A stretch of DNA of 5,272 nt, from the NCBI GenBank assembly GCA_001640045.1, contig LUTY01002573.1, forward strand, positions 1-5,272. Reading direction: 5' to 3'. The position numbers and the translations under genes were made by a program. This DNA is from Candidatus Thiomargarita nelsonii (GTDB taxonomy: Bacteria; Pseudomonadota; Gammaproteobacteria; Beggiatoales; Beggiatoaceae). This document shows positions 1-4,839 of this stretch, piece by piece; the stretch's first letter is position 1; every line of letters begins with the position of its first letter. The notes under the pieces were generated by a model. It did no database searches, was not told the DNA's origin, and was given only the letters and a program-made list of their open reading frames with translations.

Positions 1-419
1 TAGTCCATAAACCCTCACCACGAAAAATTACAGTTCCTGATAAAAAATCTTTGAGCAGCTCGTTGGAGGCCCTCTTAGCACATCTATCACAAGATGAAAA
101 TTTTCACAATGCCGTTTTGGCAGATAAGCAAGGTATGCTAATTGCGGCGGCTGATAATAATGAAGACTGCGAAGATTTGGCGGCCATAGCTGCAATGTTT
201 GATGATTTAATAAAAAAAATCCCTCAGACTCTTCTTGTCAGTACGATTCAGCAACTCAAGGTGGTTGACGAAAATGGAGTAACCATCACTGTTCAATCTT
301 TTCAGGTTGCCTCAGAGCAATTGTTTATTGTGTCGTTGACTGTGGGAGCAGAGCCAAATCAAGCGATGATTGCGTGGCTGATAAATGAAGTGTCGATTCT
401 TGTTGATAAACTCAAATAG
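1..419 (+). CDS. Roadblock/LC7 domain protein, 5'-truncated by window edge
   Basis: The visible part is 138 residues, read in the frame whose first whole codon is at base 3. It has the Roadblock/LC7 (MglB-like) pattern: an amphipathic first helix (SSLEALLAHL), a strand and turn (NAVLADKQGMLIAA), an acidic turn leading into a second helix (CEDLAAIAAMFDDL), two further strands (VTITVQSFQV, LFIVSLTV) and a closing helix ending in LVDKLK and TAG. Members of this family bind and regulate small Ras-like GTPases or form homodimeric scaffolds. No GTPase gene is visible here. A TTG at 51 could be proposed as the start, but the frame stays open to the left edge with no ATG and no convincing ribosome-binding site before it. 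The upstream residues (HKPSPRKITVPDKKS) read like a linker, so the gene probably begins outside the window. The stop lies 2 bp from the stop of the ferredoxin remnant. The family call is firm; the biological role is not. Confidence 0.8.
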   Translation, partial: VHKPSPRKITVPDKKSLSSSLEALLAHLSQDENFHNAVLADKQGMLIAAADNNEDCEDLAAIAAMFDDLIKKIPQTLLVSTIQQLKVVDENGVTITVQSFQVASEQLFIVSLTVGAEPNQAMIAWLINEVSILVDKLK

Positions 420-445
420 GCTTATTTGGGGGATAAAAACACCAC
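384..445. repeat. Direct repeat, left copy (Roadblock/ferredoxin 3' junction)
   Basis: This 62-bp stretch covers the last 11 codons and stop of the Roadblock gene plus the last 8 codons and stop of the collapsed ferredoxin copy on the other strand. It matches 1164-1229. The last 39 bp (407-445) are identical to 1191-1229, and the rest differs by a 4-bp insertion and one substitution in the right copy. The copies lie 780 bp apart in the same orientation, as expected from a tandem duplication. Confidence 0.9.
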
Positions 446-556
446 CTCCCAATCAGCCTCGACTAAGTCTTTGGTTGTTGTGTCAACTCCTAAGAAACGC
501 TGAGATGGACATAGGCAAGAAAAACAACCCATACAGTCATCCGAGCGAGAAACTTT
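422..556 (-). pseudogene. Collapsed duplicate of the ferredoxin gene at 1206-1943
   Basis: Three blocks match the intact ferredoxin gene in the same order and strand: 516-556 with 501-515 (against 1780-1820 and 1759-1773), 445-501 (against 1631-1687) and 422-445 (against 1206-1229). Relative to the intact gene it lacks residues 63-86 (72 bp), residues 105-238 (402 bp) and the two tyrosines 56-57 (6 bp), and everything before residue 42. Only four substitutions are seen, three synonymous and one Ser-to-Thr. All deletions keep the frame, so it still reads as KVSRSDDCMGCFSC, LCPSQ, RFLGVDTTTKDLVEADWE, VVFLSPK and stop. The first cluster motif is gone and the second is shortened from CxxCxxCxxxCP to CxxCxxCxCP, so it should not bind a normal cluster. 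There is no good start codon: the frame runs up to a stop at 632-634, with a GTG at 566-568 as the only plausible early start (48 codons). I call it a pseudogene, while noting that the preserved frame is odd. Confidence 0.82.
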
Positions 557-720
557 AGAAGCGCACACTTCATCATCATCGTTTAAAGAAGATAATCTTG
601 CTACATGCCGCTCGTGTCCATCAGCATATACTTAGCACGGGCACAATTTGCCCAAAAAAGTTGAGTTTGTGGCCTTGTTCAGCATAGTTCTTTTTTAACG
701 AGATGTGTGTCTAAGAGATA
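557..720 (-). other. Unidentified coding debris upstream of the ferredoxin remnant
   Basis: Nothing here matches the intact ferredoxin gene or any other part of the window by eye. Read on the minus strand, protein-like stretches appear in different frames: LKKNYAEQGHKLNFF, then FWANCARAKYMLMDTSG after a shift at a run of six T, then DGHERHVARLSSLNDDDEV after another shift near 625-632, which runs in frame into the ferredoxin remnant. Such frame-switching points to a broken gene. The hydrophobic strand, D-T-S-G turn and following acidic stretch recall the start of a Roadblock domain, but this is only a weak impression. Together with the remnant at 422-556, this accounts for the 300-base gap between the Roadblock gene and the 127-residue gene. 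No terminator, tRNA or promoter is evident. Confidence 0.4.
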
Positions 721-728
721 TTTTTTTT

Positions 729-1112
729 TCATTTTTCTTGTTGGTTAATATCAATGTCACCTAGAGCATCCCGAAATTCTTGAATACCTTTTTGTAATAC
801 GGCATCTATTTCAGGGGTAATGGGTAATCTATCTGATAAACGTTTTGCTGCTTCTGCCCATCTTCCTTTTTTGATTGTTTCGGTTGTTTCATGAACATTA
901 AAACCAAGTACCTGAAGAATCTCTTCAGGATATTTTTTCTCGTCAAAAACTTGAGGATTATTTTTTAATAAAATTATAAGAGCTTGACGGACATTATCAG
1001 TATTTTCTGCGGATATTCCTTCCACTTTTAATCCCAGAATTAAAACTGAATATTCTTTTAATTTTTCCATGTTTTTCAAAAAAAAGTTTACATATGACAT
1101 TAATTCTAACAT
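729..1112 (-). CDS. Hypothetical protein, 127 aa, no recognised family
   Basis: This is a mostly helical, soluble-looking protein with no signal peptide, no membrane segment and no cysteine. It has a hydrophobic N-terminal helix region (SYVNFFLKNMEKLKEYSVL), a middle stretch with LKNNPQVFDEKKYPEEILQ, a basic helix (GRWAEAAKRLSDRL) and an acidic C-terminus. I do not recognise it. The start is undecided: ATG at 1112 has only a distant GGAAAG, ATG at 1100 (residue 5) has no clear Shine-Dalgarno, and ATG at 1070 (residue 15) has none either. Sampled lines inside it have about 28-33% GC, compared with about 48-57% in sampled lines of the hydrogenase subunit genes, so its base composition differs from its neighbours. 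It lies exactly between the two copies of the Roadblock/ferredoxin junction, which suggests that it came in with, or was trapped by, that rearrangement. Its long uninterrupted frame and coherent protein composition favour a real gene. Confidence 0.55.
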   Translation of the reverse strand: MLELMSYVNFFLKNMEKLKEYSVLILGLKVEGISAENTDNVRQALIILLKNNPQVFDEKKYPEEILQVLGFNVHETTETIKKGRWAEAAKRLSDRLPITPEIDAVLQKGIQEFRDALGDIDINQQEK

Positions 1113-1120
1113 TTGAGCGC

Positions 1121-1142
1121 AAAACTTTCCAAAAAAAGTTTT
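1121..1142. repeat. Perfect 8-bp inverted repeat upstream of the 127-aa gene
   Basis: AAAACTTT at 1121-1128 and AAAGTTTT at 1135-1142 are perfect complements separated by six bases. The arms contain only one GC pair each, so the hairpin would be weak. It ends 9 bp before the ATG at 1112 on the minus strand, where an operator could sit, but it could equally be chance in an AT-rich stretch or the edge of inserted DNA. The plus strand continues with two more T, yet no plus-strand gene needs a terminator here. Confidence 0.3.
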
Positions 1143-1163
1143 TTGAGCCTCTCAAATATCAAG

Positions 1164-1229
1164 AATGAAGTGTCGATTCTTGTTTGTTGGTAAACTCAAA
1201 TAGGCTTATTTGGGGGATAAAAACACCAC
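1164..1229. repeat. Direct repeat, right copy; truncated Roadblock 3' end plus ferredoxin 3' end
   Basis: This is the second copy of 384-445. Bases 1164-1203 are a fragment of the Roadblock gene tail. A 4-bp insertion near 1185 shifts the frame, so it now reads NEVSILVCW and stops, where the intact gene reads NEVSILVDKLK and stops. Nothing of the Roadblock gene upstream of this fragment is present. Bases 1206-1229 are the functional end of the intact ferredoxin gene. The original tail-to-tail arrangement, with 2 bp between stops, is therefore visible twice. Confidence 0.88.
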
Positions 1230-1943
1230 ACATACTTCTTTTCTGGAACATGGAATTGCAACATGACGATAGTTTACCCCACTGTAAGCCCCAATAAGCC
1301 CTGCCCAAAAATCGTGAAACAGTTGACATAATAAAGCATTGCCCGGCTTTTCTGTCGTCTCATTTTCTACAATCCGAAACAGGCTACAGGGTGCAAAGGT
1401 GAAATTGATATTTCCATCCTGAATCTCAAACTCAAAGTCGAAACTGTGACGAAACCGCTGCTGTAATCGCTTGAGTCTGTCTGCCAGTTCCCGTTCCTCA
1501 AACACCTCTGGTATATGCGAAGCTGCCAGTTTACCAGCCCGATCTCCAAGTTTTCTTATTCCACGCCCCATATTAAACTTAATGGCTTTGGAGAGCGACA
1601 CTAAAGTCATGGAGACATCTTTGTATGCTTCCTCCCAATCAGCCTCGACCAAGTCTTTGCTTGTTGTGTCAACGCCTAAGAAACGCTTTACAAGGGAGAT
1701 ATTTTCATCAATTCTATAGAATGGGCGTTGCATATCCACATCACTTATCTTGATGCACTGAGAGGGACATAGGTAATAACAAGAAAAACAACCCATACAG
1801 TCATCCGAGCGAGAAACTTTCGCCATTTTATGGCCAGTTTTCGGATTATTAACACGATCAAAAACTTTTACCGGGCATTCGTCCACACACATTGAACACC
1901 CTCGACAATTCTTCTCGTCGTTTATTATTTCTACGGTTGGCAT
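1206..1943 (-). CDS. 2x[4Fe-4S] ferredoxin fused to a C-terminal V4R-like domain
   Basis: The 245-residue protein has two parts. Residues 1-70 form a bacterial-type two-cluster ferredoxin: C13xxC16xxC19xxxC23P and C49xxC52xxC55xxxC59P, with an extra C63. This part should carry electrons between the hydrogenase small subunit and another partner in the cytoplasm. Residues of about 105-245 resemble the stand-alone V4R-like protein of the same operon. The clearest stretch is PCSLFRIV, then LLCQLFHDFWAGLIGAYSG, then KEVCVVF, with C186, C206, H210 and C238 matching C112, C126, H130 and C157 of that protein. V4R domains are small-molecule-binding domains related to Bet3 of TRAPP; the assignment here is by eye. 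The gene starts 6 bp after the large-subunit stop, with GAGG 9 nt before the ATG. It takes the position of the polyferredoxin MvhB in mvhDGAB clusters. A collapsed second copy lies at 422-556. Confidence 0.85.
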   Translation of the reverse strand: MPTVEIINDEKNCRGCSMCVDECPVKVFDRVNNPKTGHKMAKVSRSDDCMGCFSCYYLCPSQCIKISDVDMQRPFYRIDENISLVKRFLGVDTTSKDLVEADWEEAYKDVSMTLVSLSKAIKFNMGRGIRKLGDRAGKLAASHIPEVFEERELADRLKRLQQRFRHSFDFEFEIQDGNINFTFAPCSLFRIVENETTEKPGNALLCQLFHDFWAGLIGAYSGVNYRHVAIPCSRKEVCVVFLSPK

Positions 1944-1949
1944 GGACTG

Positions 1950-3365
1950 TTACCTCTTAGCTGTACGAATAACTTCACCTTGACGACGAATAACCACGTC
2001 CAGTTTCATATCACCAATACGGTGAGTCGCACAAGAAAGGCATGGATCATAGCATCGTACACCAAACTCAATGCCATTGAGGAGGAGATTATCATCGGGT
2101 TGATTCAAATATTTTTGAGCTGACATTGCTATGGTGTCGTTAATCGCTTTGATGTTCTGTTGAGTTGCAACGATGAGATTAATATCGTTCACAATGCCAC
2201 TTTCATCTACTTTGTAATCGTGTATGAGAACACCGCGTGGAGCCTCAATAATGCCAATACCGCGTTGACCGTTTTGAAAATTGCCGGTCGGTTGTGTTCT
2301 GACATCTTTAGAACATATCTCATCATTATTGAATAGTTCTACAAGTTTTTCTGTCGCGTAAAGCATTTCAATTAAGCGTGCATAGTGGTACAGCACCGTT
2401 TGGTGGCATGGGAAACCGCCCATTTCACGGAGCGCTTGAAGTTCGGTATTAGCTAATGGGGTATCAATCTGGTCACAGCAATTGAGTCTGGCGAGTGGTC
2501 CTACACGATAGGGGACTTCTTTACCATCTTGAGTCTGGCAGAAAACAAACTTGGCATAAGAATGTGGGTCGGTTTTTTCAAATAGGTAATTCTCCCACTG
2601 TTCTTCAGGGAACTCAAAATATGAGTTATCAATTCCCCTGAGCCGAAGATTTCCTTGATAAAAATCTAAGCTGCCATCCGTGTTTACCAACCCCATATAA
2701 TGTGTCGGTAATTCAAGCGATTGAAGCAGATTTTTTTGTGGAAATAGCACTTGTTTAAACTCTTCAAGCAATGCCTGCGCTAATGTAACCGCTTCTTCTG
2801 CTTTCGGTTTCAATGAATCACGTTGAGTCTCACTGAGAGGACTCGCAACTCCGCCAGCAACCGCAGAAACAGGGTGAATGCCTCGTCCCCCAAGGATTTC
2901 CGTAATATAGGTACTAATCGCCCTCAATCGTAGTGCCCTTTTGGCGAGTTCAGGGTTTGTATCGATCAAACCAACAATATTGCGTTTTGCTGATTCGGCA
3001 TCTACCCCTAACAACAAATCTGGACCGGCTAAAGCAAAAATATGGATGCCATGAGAATGGATGTAGCCAGCTAAATTCATGGCTTGGCGCAACAACACGG
3101 CCGCCGGTGGAGGAGTCACTCCGAATATATTGTCCACCGTTTTAGCCGATGCGAGGTGGTGGGAAACTGAACAAGTTCCACAAATACGCGGCATAATCAA
3201 AGGCATCATCTCTATTTGGGTACCTTGCATGAAAGTCTCCCAACCTCGAAAGTCCATCACCTTGAAAATGGAACTGGTCACCTGGTTGTTGTCATCGATA
3301 TCTATTTCAACACTGGCATGGCCCTCAATGCGAGTGAGGGGATCAACTTTTATAGTACGAGCCAT
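1950..3365 (-). CDS. [NiFe]-hydrogenase large (catalytic) subunit, group 3 (MvhA-like)
   Basis: This 471-residue protein carries the NiFe(CN)2CO active site that splits or makes H2. The N-terminal motif DPLTRIEGH (E14 conserved) is followed by the first nickel-ligand pair in RICGTC (C62, C65) with SVSHHLASAK after it, and the second pair is in DPCLSCATH (C442, C445). The residue between the first pair is Thr64 where Ile, Val or Leu is commoner. After H448 comes a 23-residue tail (RIGDMKLDVV to TAKR) that is expected to be cut off by the maturation endopeptidase encoded at the head of the operon. Length and motifs best fit MvhA-type group 3 enzymes, which are about 470 residues, although a neighbouring group 3 subtype cannot be excluded. 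The start at 3365 has AAGGAGA 7 nt upstream and lies 3 bp after the small-subunit stop, so translational coupling is likely. The protein is cytoplasmic, because its partner has no Tat signal. Confidence 0.95.
   Translation of the reverse strand: MARTIKVDPLTRIEGHASVEIDIDDNNQVTSSIFKVMDFRGWETFMQGTQIEMMPLIMPRICGTCSVSHHLASAKTVDNIFGVTPPPAAVLLRQAMNLAGYIHSHGIHIFALAGPDLLLGVDAESAKRNIVGLIDTNPELAKRALRLRAISTYITEILGGRGIHPVSAVAGGVASPLSETQRDSLKPKAEEAVTLAQALLEEFKQVLFPQKNLLQSLELPTHYMGLVNTDGSLDFYQGNLRLRGIDNSYFEFPEEQWENYLFEKTDPHSYAKFVFCQTQDGKEVPYRVGPLARLNCCDQIDTPLANTELQALREMGGFPCHQTVLYHYARLIEMLYATEKLVELFNNDEICSKDVRTQPTGNFQNGQRGIGIIEAPRGVLIHDYKVDESGIVNDINLIVATQQNIKAINDTIAMSAQKYLNQPDDNLLLNGIEFGVRCYDPCLSCATHRIGDMKLDVVIRRQGEVIRTAKR
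1953..1956 (-). promoter_or_regulatory. Ribosome-binding site of the ferredoxin-V4R gene
   Basis: The minus strand reads AAGAGGT around these bases, with GAGG 9 nt before the ATG at 1943. It overlaps the end of the large-subunit gene and supports the chosen ferredoxin start. Confidence 0.7.
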
Positions 3366-3368
3366 TAT

Positions 3369-4310
3369 TCAATCTCCTTTTTCAACATTCTGACTTTGTT
3401 GTACCCACTTACGCAACAAAGAAGTCGGTTTATGGCGGAATATTGGCGAAACCATAGCATAAGCATAGTGAGTTTTCGCCTGCTTTTTAATTTCATTAAT
3501 TATATCCTCTTTTGGGATATTGGTTAGGTGAGCCATTCGCTCTGCCACCAGAGTCCATATATCCATTTGAGGTTCAAGGATGACCGGCATTGAGGGTCCA
3601 CCACAGGCGAAGCAAGGAACACCAGCAGTTGGACAAGGCGCTTTGCGACATCGATCCAAGGCGACCGAACCAAAGCAAAGACACCCCTGGGAAAGAAAAC
3701 AGAGATGGGAATTGAATTTGACTTCATAGCTCCGACGAATGGTTGTAATATCTGTTTTTTCCATATTACGCGAACACTCAGCGCAAACGTTCTGTTGTCC
3801 AATTTTGGGTACCCTACCTTGTAGCAAACCGCGTAGTCCCTCAATAATAAAAGCGGGATGAGGCGGACAGCCTGGCATGTAGATATCGACATCTATTTCT
3901 GAATCAAGGGTACGACTCTCATCAAGAAGTTGAGGTACATGACAGGGCGATTCTGTAGTACGGGTAGTCGGATTTTTAATAAACGATCTGTCTAAAAGTT
4001 CTTTTGTCGTATGTGCATATCCCCCCCCATGAGGGCCGCCGTAAACAGGGCAAGTACCGAAGGCAATGATTGTCTCACAACTTTCACGCATTGCATGAGC
4101 CGCCTTGATATCGTGTTCAGTGCGAATTGAACCGGTAATCATACCAATATCGGCAGACACATACTCTTTAGTATCCAACAAAATGGGAAGCCGTACTAAC
4201 TCGACTTCATCTTTCAAAACTTTGGGTAAGTCTTCGTGCAGATCAGCAAAGGCCACTTCGCAACCAGAACAGCCAGATAGCCACTCAATAGAAAGTTTTG
4301 CTTTTGGCAT
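3369..4310 (-). CDS. [NiFe]-hydrogenase small subunit, group 3 (MvhG-like)
   Basis: The 313-residue electron-transfer subunit holds the iron-sulfur relay. The proximal cluster ligands are C14 and C17 (WLSGCSGCE), C87 (GTCPVYGG) and C148 (PGCPPHP). Nine more cysteines (C176, C179, C204, C210, C212, C221, C226, C233, C236) can supply two further [4Fe-4S] clusters, giving the usual three-cluster wire. The DLHEDL and LLDTKEY segments are typical of the MvhG/group 3 branch. There is no twin-arginine signal peptide, so the enzyme stays in the cytoplasm. An upstream in-frame ATG at 4370 would add 20 residues rich in Lys, Gly and Arg and overlap the preceding gene. I chose 4310 because a strong purine-rich Shine-Dalgarno tract sits just before it and because family members begin close to the LSIEWLSGC motif. 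It lies 29 bp after the V4R-like gene and 3 bp before the large subunit. Confidence 0.94.
   Translation of the reverse strand: MPKAKLSIEWLSGCSGCEVAFADLHEDLPKVLKDEVELVRLPILLDTKEYVSADIGMITGSIRTEHDIKAAHAMRESCETIIAFGTCPVYGGPHGGGYAHTTKELLDRSFIKNPTTRTTESPCHVPQLLDESRTLDSEIDVDIYMPGCPPHPAFIIEGLRGLLQGRVPKIGQQNVCAECSRNMEKTDITTIRRSYEVKFNSHLCFLSQGCLCFGSVALDRCRKAPCPTAGVPCFACGGPSMPVILEPQMDIWTLVAERMAHLTNIPKEDIINEIKKQAKTHYAYAMVSPIFRHKPTSLLRKWVQQSQNVEKGD
3373..3379 (-). promoter_or_regulatory. Ribosome-binding site of the large subunit
   Basis: On the minus strand this reads AAGGAGA, a near-perfect Shine-Dalgarno sequence, 7 nt before the ATG at 3365. It lies inside the last codons of the small subunit and fixes the large-subunit start. 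Confidence 0.85.
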
Positions 4311-4314
4311 ATTG

Positions 4315-4341
4315 TTTCCCCCCTTCCCTTTCCTTCCCTTC
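4315..4341 (-). promoter_or_regulatory. 27-nt all-purine leader with Shine-Dalgarno of the small subunit
   Basis: The minus strand is purine at every position here. It contains AAGGGAAGG twice (4340-4332 and 4330-4322, one base apart) and ends in GGGGGGAAA shortly before the ATG at 4310. The part nearest the ATG works as the Shine-Dalgarno and decides for 4310 over the ATG at 4370. Its length, repetition and G content exceed what one ribosome-binding site needs. Its upstream end overlaps the stop of the V4R-like gene. Confidence 0.75.
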
Positions 4342-4837
4342 AATCGTAAATTTTCAAATTCAAAAGGCAAGCATTCTCACCTGCATGGATAATGCCAAGG
4401 TGAGTTTTGGCACCATAAATCTTTTCAAACAAGCCCGAAAAAAGACCGTGCTTTATTTGGCACAATGCTTTTCCTTGTGGAAAACCATAGCGAAACAGGG
4501 TGCAACGCACAATACAATTTTCAAATGGCAACCTAATTTCTTTGTAACCATTATGCTGGGTTACAAAGTCATGTCCCTGCTGCTGGTAATTAACATCAAA
4601 GGGCCAGTTAATATCCATTTTTTCCATTTCTTCCTTTACCGCATCCAATGTTGCGAAGAGATCATTTTCTTTCCTAGCCACTTTATGTTGCGAGCCAACT
4701 CTTTTGCCAGCTTGGAAACAAACAACTTTCGCACTTCGACCGGTTACGGTTTCCAAGCCATCGGACACCGCACCTAAAAACATCATCAAGCCTTGTACTC
4801 GTTGCTTATATTCTGTCTCTTGTGAATGAGTATTCAT
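4340..4837 (-). CDS. V4R-like domain protein of the hydrogenase operon
   Basis: This 165-residue protein has no signal peptide or membrane segment. The last third shows the V4R-type pattern: a strand with CTLFRYG, then GKALCQIKHGLFSGLFEKIYG, and a closing strand ENACLLNLKI, with C108, C112, C126, H130 and C157 as candidate metal or ligand residues. V4R domains occur in BchJ and as sensor parts of XylR/DmpR-type regulators, where they bind small hydrophobic ligands. Here a role in sensing, assembly or scaffolding of the hydrogenase is inferred from context only. The C-terminal half of the ferredoxin at 1206-1943 has the same pattern, including the CxxxH spacing. The start could be ATG at 4843 (167 residues, ATGA overlap with the peptidase stop) or ATG at 4837. 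I chose 4837 because AGGA is 8 nt from it but only 2 nt from the other. The gene is 2 bp after the peptidase and 29 bp before the small subunit. Confidence 0.72.
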   Translation of the reverse strand: MNTHSQETEYKQRVQGLMMFLGAVSDGLETVTGRSAKVVCFQAGKRVGSQHKVARKENDLFATLDAVKEEMEKMDINWPFDVNYQQQGHDFVTQHNGYKEIRLPFENCIVRCTLFRYGFPQGKALCQIKHGLFSGLFEKIYGAKTHLGIIHAGENACLLNLKIYD

Positions 4838-4839
4838 TG

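Noticed and set aside
51..53. TTG as the true start of the Roadblock gene
   Set aside because: The frame is open upstream to the window edge and no Shine-Dalgarno precedes the TTG, so a start outside the window is more likely.
639..653. GGGCA/TGCCC hairpin as a terminator
   Set aside because: The stem is only 5 bp and is followed by A residues on the plus strand. On the minus strand the T-run precedes the stem instead of following it.
721..729. Run of nine T as the tail of a terminator
   Set aside because: No convincing hairpin lies before it on the plus strand, and in the minus-strand transcript the run is A residues directly after the stop of the 127-aa gene.
384..1229. Insertion sequence or CRISPR origin for the repeats
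   Set aside because: There are only two copies, they consist of gene ends, and there is no transposase, terminal inverted repeat or regular spacer array. Tandem duplication explains them better.
4308..4370. ATG at 4370 as the small-subunit start (333 aa)
   Set aside because: It would overlap the V4R-like gene by 31 bp and translate the purine tract into a Lys/Gly/Arg-rich leader. The ATG at 4310 has a strong Shine-Dalgarno and fits the family N-terminus. The leader has no twin-arginine motif with a hydrophobic stretch, so it is not a Tat signal.
4298..4777. 159-residue plus-strand open frame opposite the V4R-like gene
   Set aside because: It is a shadow of the minus-strand gene: no family features, no ribosome-binding site, and Cys/Phe-rich composition typical of antisense translation. 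The other plus-strand frames inside the operon, and the minus-strand frames at 1367-1549 and 3524-3892, were rejected for the same reasons.
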